Shown: piece by piece, positions 8,991 to 17,866 of the stretch | Numbering within the stretch: position 1 is the stretch's first letter | How the letters are laid out: every line of letters starts with the position of its first letter | NCBI GenBank assembly: GCA_014653835.1 | Contig: JACWDY010000001.1 | Coordinates: 210,961-274,960 of the forward strand | DNA length: 64,000 bases | Reading direction: 5' to 3' | From: Pelagibacterales bacterium SAG-MED28 | Lineage (GTDB): Bacteria; Pseudomonadota; Alphaproteobacteria; Pelagibacterales; Pelagibacteraceae | Notes under the pieces: generated by a model | What the model saw: only the letters and a program-made list of their open reading frames with translations | Told to the model about the DNA's origin: nothing | Databases searched by the model: none | Position numbers and translations under genes: made by a program

Positions 8991-9902
8991 ATGATTAAAT
9001 CCTGTGTAATAGGATTATCAAAAATTGGCCAAATTCATTGTAATAATTTAAAAAAATTAAAAAATACATCTTTAAATTTTGTATACGATAAAAATTTAAT
9101 CTTAAGAAAAAAAACTGCAAAAAGATTTAAATGTAAGACTTCAAATAGTTTTGAAGAAATTTTGAGAAATAAAGAAATAAAATTATTTATTATAGCTTCC
9201 CCAACTACTACTCATGAATATTATTTAAATAAGCTAATACAGTACAAGAAAATGATTTATTGTGAAAAGCCTATATCTCTTAATTCATCAAAACTAAATA
9301 GTTTTGTAAAAAAAATTAAAACAAATAAGATTAAAATATGTATTGGGTTAAATAGAAGATTTTCTGATGCTTATATTAAAATGAAAAAATTAATTAAAAA
9401 TAAGAAAGTCAAAATTATTCAGATTATATCAAGATCATCAAATGCTAATGTTCATCAATCCGTTAGAAATGGAGGTCTTTTTATGGATAAAGGATTTCAC
9501 TTTTTTGACTTGGCTTGTTGGTTTGCTAACTCATTTCCAAATAAAATAATCACAATTGCTAATCCCTTGAGTACTAAAGAATTTCTCAAAAATAATGACT
9601 ATTCAGATGCAGTGATAAATATGAAATTTAAAAATAAAGTAATAGTAGAATATATATTCAGTAGAAATTGTAGACTTGGTCATGAGGAAAGGATTAAATT
9701 ATTTGGAAATGGATTTAAGATTGACTCTAATAAGTTTTTTAAGAAATCAATAATTTATAAGAATTTTGATATAAAACATAAAGAGAGTTATTTTAGATGT
9801 TTAAAAAAATTCGTTCATTTAAGTAAAAATTTATTATTGAATGAAGGAATTCAAACTCAAAAAATTTGTGATAAAGTATTAAAGTCTGCTAAACTTAATT
9901 AG
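8991..9902 (+). CDS. Gfo/Idh/MocA family dehydrogenase (third of three, IolG-like)
   Basis: Third paralog, 303 residues, shorter than typical inositol 2-dehydrogenases (about 330-340). The dinucleotide loop reads VIGLSKIGQIH, lacking the second glycine of the usual GxGxxG (S-K in place), so cofactor binding may be altered. The EKP motif (IYCEKPIS) and the helix GGLFMDKGFHFFDLACWF, carrying the D and H of the DxGxH-type motif, are intact. It directly follows the second paralog with no gap and ends 3 bases before the convergent lpxB stop. Lysine and asparagine use is extreme, matching the most A/T-rich parts of the window. IolG-like family by resemblance; substrate is unknown. Confidence 0.87.
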   Translation: MIKSCVIGLSKIGQIHCNNLKKLKNTSLNFVYDKNLILRKKTAKRFKCKTSNSFEEILRNKEIKLFIIASPTTTHEYYLNKLIQYKKMIYCEKPISLNSSKLNSFVKKIKTNKIKICIGLNRRFSDAYIKMKKLIKNKKVKIIQIISRSSNANVHQSVRNGGLFMDKGFHFFDLACWFANSFPNKIITIANPLSTKEFLKNNDYSDAVINMKFKNKVIVEYIFSRNCRLGHEERIKLFGNGFKIDSNKFFKKSIIYKNFDIKHKESYFRCLKKFVHLSKNLLLNEGIQTQKICDKVLKSAKLN

Positions 9903-9905
9903 ATT

Positions 9906-11036
9906 TTATAAAAATTTATTTAAAGATGATCCTGCTTGAAACGCAGAGGAATTAGTACTTTTTAAATTTTTTAAAATTAATTGAGTTTCCTTAATTTGTT
10001 CTTCCATTCTCTCTGGGTTATCTAGAAAATCGATTGTTTTATTAGAAATGTTTTTAGGATTACAATCTCCTTGTAATAATTCTGGAATAATTTCTTTTTT
10101 TGCAGCAATATTAATAATATTAGCAAATTTTGTCTTCACTAACATTTTTACTATTAGAAAATTAATAAAATTCATTTTGTATAAAATTAAAGAGGGAATT
10201 TTAAAATTAGAGATCTCTAGAGAGACTGTTCCAGATTTTGCTATGGCAAATATTGACTTCCTGAGTATATGGGATTTGATTTTATCATCGCTGATTACCT
10301 CGCAATTAATTAATTTACTTTTAGATATATGAGTTTGTATGGAAGATGAGTATTCTTTGGTTGAATGAAAAACGTAAGTTATGTCTTTGTTGCTTTTATT
10401 CAATAGTTTTATTGATTCTAATAAAATAGGAGTTAAAACTTCGATTTCAGATTTTCGACTGCCTGGAAAAACAGATATCAAAGCTTTATTTTTTCCTATA
10501 ACTTGATTGATATCTATCGCCTTATCATCTTTGTCATCTAATAATGGGTGTCCTACAAATTCATTGCTCATATCCTCCTTATCGAAGTATGTTTTTTCAA
10601 AGTTAAATAATAACAATATATGGTCTATAAATTTTTTGATTTTCTTAACTCTTCCCTCCCTCCATACCCATACTTGAGGGGCTACGTAATGAATTGTTTT
10701 AATATTGGGATTATTTTTCTTTACCCTTTCAGCAACCCTTAACGTAAAATCAGGACTATCAACAGTAAATAATATGTCTGGCTGAAAATTCTCTATTGCT
10801 TCAACAGTCTCATTAATTTTTTTTTTTATTTTTAAAATGTTGAAAATAACACTTGTAAATCCTAAATAGGTAATTTCTTTAAGATCGTAGATTGATTTTA
10901 TTCCCAATTTTTTCAAATTTTCTCCACCTACTGAAAGATATTCAATATTTGAATTTAATTTATTTAAGTTACTTATTACTGATGAAGCCAATTTATCACC
11001 AGAAGCTTCTCCGGTAACAATAAATATCTTTTTCAT
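9906..11036 (-). CDS. lpxB: Lipid-A-disaccharide synthase
   Basis: Condenses UDP-2,3-diacylglucosamine with 2,3-diacylglucosamine 1-phosphate to give the lipid A disaccharide at the inner membrane. The protein starts MKKIFIVTGEASGD; the GEASGD motif near the N-terminus is diagnostic, and HYVAPQVWVWREGRV, FEKTYF and VFPGSRKSEI are further LpxB hallmarks. The ORF track gives a start at 11051, but ATG11036 forms a 4-base ATGA overlap with the stop of the upstream gene, as elsewhere in this operon, and places GEASGD correctly; length is then 376 residues. It is the last gene of the lpx cluster in this orientation and converges with the third Gfo/Idh/MocA gene. Confidence 0.95.
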   Translation of the reverse strand: MKKIFIVTGEASGDKLASSVISNLNKLNSNIEYLSVGGENLKKLGIKSIYDLKEITYLGFTSVIFNILKIKKKINETVEAIENFQPDILFTVDSPDFTLRVAERVKKNNPNIKTIHYVAPQVWVWREGRVKKIKKFIDHILLLFNFEKTYFDKEDMSNEFVGHPLLDDKDDKAIDINQVIGKNKALISVFPGSRKSEIEVLTPILLESIKLLNKSNKDITYVFHSTKEYSSSIQTHISKSKLINCEVISDDKIKSHILRKSIFAIAKSGTVSLEISNFKIPSLILYKMNFINFLIVKMLVKTKFANIINIAAKKEIIPELLQGDCNPKNISNKTIDFLDNPERMEEQIKETQLILKNLKSTNSSAFQAGSSLNKFL

Positions 11037-12100
11037 TTTTGAAGCTTCCATATTGAACCTTGGTCTGTTAACAAAAATATTTTTCCAGTACTCTCTTGAA
11101 TTTCAATATCTCTAATTCTACCAATAAGACCTTTGAAAATAATTTTTTCACTTATAAAGTTATTTTCTTTAAATTTTATTCTTCTTAAAGATTGATCCTT
11201 AAGAGAAGTTATTAAAGCATCACCATTCCATTCTTTAAATTCTTCACCTTTATAAATAACCATAGAACTTGCGGCAATTGAAGGAACCCAATATTTAATA
11301 GCTTTAGTAAAGCCAGGTTTCCATTTTGGTCCTATTTTTGTGCCAGTGTAATTTGTGCCACCCCATCCTAATATTTTCCATCCGTAATTTTCTCCATATC
11401 TTGCTTCACCAAACCAATCGCCCCCTTTAGCGCCGTGATTAGTTAAATAAATTTTGTTATCAAATGGTGATAAATCCATCCCTTGAGGATTTCTAACTCC
11501 AATTTGAAATATTTCTGGTAACCAATTTTTTTTATCTTTAAATTTTGGATTATCTTTAGGAATTTTACCATCTAAATGAATTCTAATTATACTTCCTGGA
11601 TGTTTTGTGGGGTCTTGTGCAATCATACCTTCACCTCTTTCACCCGCCGTTATATAAAGTAAATTATTTTTAATAACTAGCCTTGAGCCAAAATGATAAC
11701 CTGAATTAATTGGTGGTTCTGCTCTAAAAATATTTTTAAATTTTAATTCTTTATTATTAAATGAAGCTCTAGCAACAGAAGTGCTCGACTTACCTTTTCC
11801 TCTGTCCTCGGAATATGACACAAATACATTCTTATCAAAATATAAGACTTCAAGCAGTCCTCCCTGTCCATCTACAAGAATATCTAGATTGTGATTAATT
11901 TCACTTAAATCTTTATTTTTTATGTTTGCTAAAAAAAAATTACCTGACTTTTCGGTAATTAATAATCTGCTATCATCAATAAATGATAGACTCCAAGGTC
12001 CCTTTAAGCCGCTAAGTATTTCCTCTAATTTTGGTTCTTTAGTAATTGAAATTGAAAATTGAAAAATAAAAATTATAGAAATTAGAATTATTTTTTTCAT
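11033..12100 (-). CDS. PQQ-dependent sugar dehydrogenase-like protein (glucose/sorbosone dehydrogenase family)
   Basis: Secreted six-bladed propeller of the soluble glucose/sorbosone dehydrogenase family, 355 residues. An N-terminal signal peptide (MKKIILISIIFIFQFSISI) predicts export. Family motifs include GLKGPWSLSFI, LLITEKSGNFF, SGYHFGSRLVI with H136 matching the general-base His of sGDH, LYITAGERGEG and VRNPQGMDLSP. The cofactor would be PQQ, whose synthesis genes are not in the window. It is coupled to lpxB (ATGA) and to lpxI (ATGA at 12097-12100), so it is a fixed member of the lipid A operon, which is not the usual content there. The role could be sugar oxidation in the periplasm or a structural/regulatory propeller function. 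The family call is firm and the substrate is unknown. Confidence 0.85.
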   Translation of the reverse strand: MKKIILISIIFIFQFSISITKEPKLEEILSGLKGPWSLSFIDDSRLLITEKSGNFFLANIKNKDLSEINHNLDILVDGQGGLLEVLYFDKNVFVSYSEDRGKGKSSTSVARASFNNKELKFKNIFRAEPPINSGYHFGSRLVIKNNLLYITAGERGEGMIAQDPTKHPGSIIRIHLDGKIPKDNPKFKDKKNWLPEIFQIGVRNPQGMDLSPFDNKIYLTNHGAKGGDWFGEARYGENYGWKILGWGGTNYTGTKIGPKWKPGFTKAIKYWVPSIAASSMVIYKGEEFKEWNGDALITSLKDQSLRRIKFKENNFISEKIIFKGLIGRIRDIEIQESTGKIFLLTDQGSIWKLQK

Positions 12101-12885
12101 TTTACTAAAATAAACATCTTGTTTTTATTTGCATATTTTATAGTTTTTTTTTTATCTAAAAAAATATTTCTTTTGTGCTTAAGAACAATTCCTTTAATAC
12201 CTGACATCTTACATTGTTTAAAAGTCTTTAGCCCAATAGTAGGAAGATCGACTCTGTAATCTTGTTTTTTTTTAGGAAATTTTACCAAAACTCCGTTAGT
12301 AATATTTTTAATCTTTTTAATTTTTTTAAGCATTTTTTGTGTACCCTCTCTTTTTTCTAAAATAACAATATTATTTCTACTAACAGCTCCTTGGATATGA
12401 CTATATTGACTAGATTTATTTAACGCTTTAAGAGCATTTTTAATATCAATTTTATCTTTAAGATTAGGTTTTAATTTAGAGTAATTGCCTTTTGATAAAT
12501 TTAACTCTGGGGTAAAGATAGTTGAGCTAATAGTTTGAATTCTTTCTTTTTTGAAAATATCTATTATTTCTTTAAGTAAGGCTACATCACCTAGTTTAGC
12601 CTTTTTAATTATTCTTGGTATGTAATAAACTCCTTTAAAATCTAATCTTAATTTAGAAAAATTTGGCTTTTGAACTTTTCCTGCAAGTAAAACTTTTTTA
12701 CAATTATGCTGTTTTAAGATTGAAATTATTTTACCAAGTTGGCCTATTGATACAGAAAATGAGTCTTTGTCTTTTTTAAATAATTTTTTCTTTGTTAGAT
12801 CGATTATAATATACTTTTTTTTATCTTTAATCTTTTTATATATATATTTTGGAAAATCAGTTTCTCCAAAAATTAGCCCGATCAT
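12097..12885 (-). CDS. lpxI: UDP-2,3-diacylglucosamine pyrophosphatase, LpxI type
   Basis: Hydrolyses UDP-2,3-diacylglucosamine to lipid X, the step done by LpxH in enterics. Length 262 residues, usual for LpxI (DUF1009). The N-terminal domain begins IGLIFGETDFPKYI. The central segment has LGDVALLKEI and the C-terminal domain has REGTQKML and DYRVDLPTIG, the last containing the Asp needed for catalysis in Caulobacter LpxI. The gene lies between lpxA and the PQQ-type dehydrogenase, 3 bases from lpxA. Presence of LpxI instead of LpxH is normal for alphaproteobacteria. Very lysine-rich composition reflects the A/T bias. Confidence 0.9.
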   Translation of the reverse strand: MIGLIFGETDFPKYIYKKIKDKKKYIIIDLTKKKLFKKDKDSFSVSIGQLGKIISILKQHNCKKVLLAGKVQKPNFSKLRLDFKGVYYIPRIIKKAKLGDVALLKEIIDIFKKERIQTISSTIFTPELNLSKGNYSKLKPNLKDKIDIKNALKALNKSSQYSHIQGAVSRNNIVILEKREGTQKMLKKIKKIKNITNGVLVKFPKKKQDYRVDLPTIGLKTFKQCKMSGIKGIVLKHKRNIFLDKKKTIKYANKNKMFILVK

Positions 12886-12888
12886 ATT

Positions 12889-13668
12889 TTAATTTTGCGG
12901 CACGCAAATAGGTCTCTTTTTATCTTTTTCAATAAATCTTATAACCTCAGATACAAGTTCGTTATCTTTATATTCTCCATTAATTTCACTTAAATTTTCA
13001 TGTAAATTTTTTGAGGAAAAAATTTCTTTGTAAGCCTTATCTAATCCCATGATCTTTTTATTGTCATATTTTTTTCTTCTTAGACCTATTAAATTTAGTC
13101 CTTGGAGGTAATTTCTATTTCCAATCGATAAAGCAAATGGAGTTACATCTTTTAAAACTCCTGTCATTCCCCCTATCATTGCTAATCTACCTATTCTCGT
13201 AAACTGCTGGACAGCAGAATTTCCACCGATTACAACATTATCTTCGATTGTTACGTGACCACCTAGAGGAACGTTATTAGCTATGATTACCTCATTACCA
13301 ATCTTACAATCGTGAGCGATATGTGACGAAATCATAAATAAGCATTTATTCCCTATTATAGTTTGAGATCCGCCACCCTCGGTGCCGGGATTAATCGTTA
13401 CATACTCTCTTATAATATTTTTTTCACCTATTGATAGGCTGTTTTCTTCATTTTTAAACTTAAGATCTTGAGGCTGAGTACCGATACTAGCAAATGGGAA
13501 AATTTTTGTGTCTTTACCAATTTTAGTATTCCCCTCAATATGAACATTTGAAACAAGCACCACTCCATCAGATAGTTCAACATGCGGTCCAACATAGCAA
13601 AAAGGACCTATTTTAGTGGAGTGAGAAACTTTAGCATTTTTATCAATTACGCTTGAGCTGTGTATCAT
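12889..13668 (-). CDS. lpxA: UDP-N-acetylglucosamine acyltransferase
   Basis: First enzyme of lipid A synthesis; transfers a 3-hydroxyacyl chain from ACP to UDP-GlcNAc in the cytoplasm. 259 residues, matching E. coli LpxA (262). The left-handed beta-helix hexapeptide repeats run through the first two thirds (for example AKVSHSTKIGPFCYVG). The catalytic-His region is present in ISSHIAHDCKIGNEV, and GGHVTIEDNVVIGGNSAVQQF follows as in LpxA. The C-terminal helices with GLNLIGLRRKKY are also typical. Its ATG overlaps the fabZ stop in ATGA (13665-13668), so fabZ and lpxA are coupled. Confidence 0.96.
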   Translation of the reverse strand: MIHSSSVIDKNAKVSHSTKIGPFCYVGPHVELSDGVVLVSNVHIEGNTKIGKDTKIFPFASIGTQPQDLKFKNEENSLSIGEKNIIREYVTINPGTEGGGSQTIIGNKCLFMISSHIAHDCKIGNEVIIANNVPLGGHVTIEDNVVIGGNSAVQQFTRIGRLAMIGGMTGVLKDVTPFALSIGNRNYLQGLNLIGLRRKKYDNKKIMGLDKAYKEIFSSKNLHENLSEINGEYKDNELVSEVIRFIEKDKKRPICVPQN

Positions 13669-14120
13669 TCTTTTCTATCCACTATTGTTGCGGACCATTC
13701 AGCATCAGCCATTCTTTTTCCATCTACTTTTGCGGTACCTTTATATTTCCAAACTCTCCCGTGTGATCTGACCGCCTCTATTTCTAAGTGTAGTTCGCAA
13801 TCTGGGAATACAGGGTTTCTAAATCTGGCTTTATCAACTCCCATCAAATAAACTAATTTATTAGCATATTCTTTGGGATCAATACCATGTGCAGTTAAGG
13901 CTGCTGCTGCCTGACCAAAAGCTTCTACAATTAAAACACCTGGCATTACTGGCTGGCCTGGGAAATGACCTTGGACATAAAATCCATCTTTTTTAACATA
14001 CATAATTGCTGTAGCTGATTTTAAAGGAACAATATTAATTAATTTATCAATTAGTAACATTGGTTCTCTATGAGGTAATAAAGACTCTATTATTTTTTTA
14101 TCTATTTCAGTTACGCTCAT
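13665..14120 (-). CDS. fabZ: 3-hydroxyacyl-[ACP] dehydratase
   Basis: Hot-dog fold dehydratase of type II fatty acid synthesis, 151 residues, as expected. Catalytic His lies in LLPHREPMLLID, and HFPGQPVMPGVLIVEAFGQAAA carries the signature with the active-site Glu. It competes with LpxA and LpxD for 3-hydroxyacyl-ACP, which explains why the three genes are always clustered. It overlaps lpxD by 14 bases upstream and lpxA by 4 bases downstream. No oddity in the sequence. Confidence 0.97.
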   Translation of the reverse strand: MSVTEIDKKIIESLLPHREPMLLIDKLINIVPLKSATAIMYVKKDGFYVQGHFPGQPVMPGVLIVEAFGQAAAALTAHGIDPKEYANKLVYLMGVDKARFRNPVFPDCELHLEIEAVRSHGRVWKYKGTAKVDGKRMADAEWSATIVDRKE

Positions 14121-15075
14121 GATCTTTTTTATTTTTTCTAATAAATTCTTTTAATGGAATAGCTGGATAACCCATTACAATTTGATTATCTTGAATATTT
14201 TTAACGACACCACTTCCTCCACCAATTTTTACATTATTTCCAATTTTTAAATGACCTGAAATACCTGCTTGACCTCCAATCGAAACATTATTACCAATCT
14301 TTGAGCTTCCTGCAAAACCTACCTGTCCTGCAATCATACAATTTGAGCCAATTTGAACATTATGGGCAACATGAACTTGATTGTCTAAATAAGTATTTTT
14401 TCCAATTATTGTGTCATCTATGGAACCGCGATCTATAGTACAGCTAGAAGCTATCTCAACTTCGTCCTCTATCTTTACTTTTCCAATATGAGGAAACTTA
14501 ATATTTTTTTCTTTATTGGGTATAAATCCAAAACCTTTTTGACCAATATTACAACTATCTTGTATCACAACATTGTTACCTATTATTGAGTTCTTTATAA
14601 TCACATTAGAACCAATTATACAATTTTTACCAATTAACACGTTACTTTCGATTATACTATTAGATCCAATAGTTGAATTTTTACCTATTTTAACCTTTTT
14701 ACCAACTAAAACATTATTACCAAATTTTACTTTTTTATGATTAGATTTTACTGGTTTTTTTAACGTTAAATCAGGATAGTCGATGTCTGCGAGTGGATAT
14801 AAAATTTTGGTTACGCGGACTAATTCAATCATGACATTTTTTACAATTACTTTATGAATTTTTTTAGGTAAATATCTTTCAATATTTTTGGTGGTTATAC
14901 AGATCGAGGCTTGTGTATTAAATGCTAAGTTTTTATAATTTATTGATTCAAAAAAAGTAATATCGTTTTTTTTTGCAACTCCTAATGGTTTTATATCGTT
15001 AATTCTAAAATTCTGCTTATATTCTTCATTCGGAAATAAATCGGAAAATTTAATATTTTTTTTTAAAAAAAACAT
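14107..15075 (-). CDS. lpxD: UDP-3-O-(3-hydroxyacyl)glucosamine N-acyltransferase
   Basis: Third enzyme of the lipid A pathway, adding the N-linked 3-hydroxyacyl chain. 322 residues, a little short of E. coli LpxD (341). The N-terminal uridine-binding domain contains KKNDITFFES. A long left-handed beta-helix of hexapeptide repeats follows, with VHVAHNVQIGSNCMIAGQVGFAG holding the catalytic His region. It sits between the skp-like gene and fabZ as usual. The start MFFLKKNIKFSDLF gives a complete N-terminal domain. Confidence 0.95.
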   Translation of the reverse strand: MFFLKKNIKFSDLFPNEEYKQNFRINDIKPLGVAKKNDITFFESINYKNLAFNTQASICITTKNIERYLPKKIHKVIVKNVMIELVRVTKILYPLADIDYPDLTLKKPVKSNHKKVKFGNNVLVGKKVKIGKNSTIGSNSIIESNVLIGKNCIIGSNVIIKNSIIGNNVVIQDSCNIGQKGFGFIPNKEKNIKFPHIGKVKIEDEVEIASSCTIDRGSIDDTIIGKNTYLDNQVHVAHNVQIGSNCMIAGQVGFAGSSKIGNNVSIGGQAGISGHLKIGNNVKIGGGSGVVKNIQDNQIVMGYPAIPLKEFIRKNKKDHERN

Positions 15076-15089
15076 CTAAGCCCATTTAA

Positions 15090-15614
15090 TTAATCTAATT
15101 TAATCGATTTAAGTTTTTGATTAATAATATTCATTATATCATTTGTGATATCCAAGTTTTCATCTCCAAGCAATATACTTTTCTTATCTAAAACAATTCT
15201 AATTTTTTTTTCTTTCATATAGTCTTTTAATATTGGATTTAAATTTTTTAGAAGCTCTCCTTTTGCTTTGTTTCTTTGCTTAGAAATTTGATCTAGCATG
15301 CTACTTCTCTCTTTTTGTAAAGAGGAGACTTTACCTCTTAATACATTGACCTTTTTTTTATATTCCTCTGCTGAAATCAATTTTTTTTGTTGTATAATTT
15401 TTTTTTCCTCTTCTTGTATTTTTTTTTCTTTTTCTTTTATACTTTTAATATTTTTTTCAAGTTTTGATTTTAAAAAATCTTGGGCTTTTTTTCCTGCATT
15501 ACTTTCATTAAGAATATATTTAAAGTCTATGTAATAAGGTGAGTCTGCAGACAATGGATTGCTGCTTAAGATGCTTATTAACATTAAAATTATTAGACTA
15601 TTAAATTTAATCAT
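15090..15614 (-). CDS. skp: OmpH/Skp-family periplasmic chaperone
   Basis: Periplasmic holdase for unfolded outer-membrane proteins handed to BamA. 174 residues: a signal peptide (MIKFNSLIILMLISILSSNPLSA), then a beta segment YYIDFKYILNES, then a long Lys/Glu-rich coiled coil (about residues 40-115) forming the tentacle, and a C-terminal KIRIVLDKKSILLGDENLDIT strand returning to the body. The order and the neighbours bamA and lpxD make the assignment firm even though the sequence of this family is poorly conserved. Confidence 0.9.
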   Translation of the reverse strand: MIKFNSLIILMLISILSSNPLSADSPYYIDFKYILNESNAGKKAQDFLKSKLEKNIKSIKEKEKKIQEEEKKIIQQKKLISAEEYKKKVNVLRGKVSSLQKERSSMLDQISKQRNKAKGELLKNLNPILKDYMKEKKIRIVLDKKSILLGDENLDITNDIMNIINQKLKSIKLD

Positions 15615-15628
15615 TTTAATTTAATCAT

Positions 15629-17860
15629 TTAAAATGTTGTACCCAAATTGAAACTAAATCCCTGTGTTTTATCTGTGCTAGCTTTTGATAAATTTTGGGA
15701 CAAGACAAAATTCATTGGACCAATTGGTGACATCCAATTTGCAATAATACCTGTCGATGATCTTATTTTATTACTGTCATCAATTGAACTATCGTAATCT
15801 ACGCCCCATACATTACCTAGATCAAAAAAAAGATTTACATCAGTATTAGTGTCATCAGGTAAAATATTAGGTAAGTTAGCCTCAAAATTTAAAGCTGCAA
15901 CATAGTTTCCACCTATATAATCTTTATTATCTACTGGTCCAATTTTATTTTTTTCAAATCCTCTTAATCTCCTTGTGCTTAAATTTTTTCTTTTACTAAG
16001 TCTCACATCGTCTGAGCCAATACCGTTGATTGTTGATAAATAAATTTTCCCAACACCAACTACATTTTCATTTATTGTTTTATATTTGCTTGCGGATAAA
16101 AAATTAGAAATAGAGGCGCTATCTGCGTATAATGGAAGTGTTTGGCCTAATTTTATAATTGAACCCTTAGTTGGCATAAAAGAACGGTCTCTTGTATCAA
16201 AAGAAAATCCATAATTTCCTGAAATATCACTATAAGAACCCTCTTGTTTTTTTAAAGCTGATGATGCTGTAGAATTCGTTCTCAAATCGTCGTAATCTGC
16301 ATTTAACCCCAAAGACACAAAAATATCTTTATATTGCTCAAAAGAAGTAGCCAAACCAAAAGATGTTAACGAGTTTTCATATCCTTGATCAGGTTTGTCA
16401 TTTGTCTCTGAGGCTAATGAATAACTTAGTGAGTTTCCAAGAAAATCATAATTAGGATCCATATAATTTAATACTCCAGTAAATGACTCACTATCAATTT
16501 CGATATCAAATGCTACAGATTTTCCTGTTCCTAACCAATTATTTTCCTTTACACCTAAAGCGAATAGTCCTCCATCAGTTCCTACTCCAGCACCAGCAGT
16601 GATTTCTCCTGTTGGCTGTTCCTCAACTTCAATATTTATAATTTTTAGATCATTCTTAGATCCATCAATTACCTTATAATCAACATTTTTAAAAATTCTT
16701 CTTGATTTTATTTCAGCTATGGATCTATCCAGATTTAATTTAGAGAAAGGTTCGCCTTCATCCAATAACAGTTCTCCTCTTATTACATTTTCATTAGTGA
16801 CTGAATTTCCAGAAATATTAATTCTTTCTACAGATATTTTTTTCCCTTCATAAATATTTAATACAATATTAATTGAATTTTTAGTTATTTCTTCTTGAAC
16901 ATTATGTTCAACAAATTGCAAATTATTTTTATCGATTAAATCATCTAAATCCTCTAAAAGTTTTTTAACTTTAAAAGGTGAATAATAATCCCCTATATAT
17001 TTTTTATAAATTTGGTTTAAAGGAAAAAATATTTCTGCGTCAAAAACTTTATCGACATTTGTGGAGATCTTATTAATCGTATATCTTGTTCCCTCAGATA
17101 TAATATATGTCAATTCAGCTTGATCATTATCATTTATCTTTGCTACTTTTGAATTTATTCTTACATCATAGAATCCAGTTGACTTATAAAAATTTCTCAA
17201 CAATCTTGTATCTAGTTCAAGTAAATTTTTATTAAAATTGGTGTTATTTGATATTATTTTCCAAAATTTATCCTCTTCACTAGCAATCACATCTCTTAAT
17301 TTTCTGCTACTAATCTTTTTATTTCCAATAAATTTAATCGAGGATATTTTAGTTTTATCTCCCCGTTCAATTTCTATCAATAAATCAAAGCTATTCTCTG
17401 AAACTTTTTTAGTTTTCATTTCTACATTCGTAGAATTATAACCTCTACTAGAATATAAAGTTTTTATAATTTCAATATCACTTTTAAGATTAGATTTAAT
17501 AAATGATCTTTTTTCTTTAGATTTTATATTTTTTATTATTTGTTCTCTAAGATTTTTACTTTTTTCACCTATTATGACAAGCTGATCAATAAAGGGATAT
17601 TCCTTTACATCGATTAATAATTCGTTACCGGCTATTTTAATTTTGACATTTTCGAACAGTTCAGTTTCATATAGTTTTCTTAAAATTTCATTTGTATCGA
17701 AATCACTATAATTTTTGTTAACTTCTATATCTCCGTAAATTTTGATTGTTTCTGAGGATAATCTTTTATTGCCAGTAATACTAACTTTATCTATATTTTC
17801 AGCCTTTGTAGAAGAAATTGAAAAAAATATAAAAAGTAATATAAAAAAATATTTATACAT
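15629..17860 (-). CDS. bamA: Outer membrane protein assembly factor BamA
   Basis: Central channel of the BAM complex that inserts beta-barrel proteins into the outer membrane. 743 residues with a signal peptide ending near residue 20, five POTRA domains over roughly residues 21-400 (repeated patterns such as KISSIKFIGNKKISSRKLR and KISVERINISGNSVTNENVIRGE), and a C-terminal 16-strand barrel starting near GEITAGAGVGTDGG. The barrel contains the conserved RGF motif in LSTRRLRGFEKNKIGP and ends in the terminal aromatic FNLGTTF, the beta-signal. The start codon lies only 6 bases after the dxr stop. In most proteobacteria rseP sits between dxr and bamA; it is missing here. Confidence 0.96.
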   Translation of the reverse strand: MYKYFFILLFIFFSISSTKAENIDKVSITGNKRLSSETIKIYGDIEVNKNYSDFDTNEILRKLYETELFENVKIKIAGNELLIDVKEYPFIDQLVIIGEKSKNLREQIIKNIKSKEKRSFIKSNLKSDIEIIKTLYSSRGYNSTNVEMKTKKVSENSFDLLIEIERGDKTKISSIKFIGNKKISSRKLRDVIASEEDKFWKIISNNTNFNKNLLELDTRLLRNFYKSTGFYDVRINSKVAKINDNDQAELTYIISEGTRYTINKISTNVDKVFDAEIFFPLNQIYKKYIGDYYSPFKVKKLLEDLDDLIDKNNLQFVEHNVQEEITKNSINIVLNIYEGKKISVERINISGNSVTNENVIRGELLLDEGEPFSKLNLDRSIAEIKSRRIFKNVDYKVIDGSKNDLKIINIEVEEQPTGEITAGAGVGTDGGLFALGVKENNWLGTGKSVAFDIEIDSESFTGVLNYMDPNYDFLGNSLSYSLASETNDKPDQGYENSLTSFGLATSFEQYKDIFVSLGLNADYDDLRTNSTASSALKKQEGSYSDISGNYGFSFDTRDRSFMPTKGSIIKLGQTLPLYADSASISNFLSASKYKTINENVVGVGKIYLSTINGIGSDDVRLSKRKNLSTRRLRGFEKNKIGPVDNKDYIGGNYVAALNFEANLPNILPDDTNTDVNLFFDLGNVWGVDYDSSIDDSNKIRSSTGIIANWMSPIGPMNFVLSQNLSKASTDKTQGFSFNLGTTF

Positions 17861-17866
17861 AATTTT

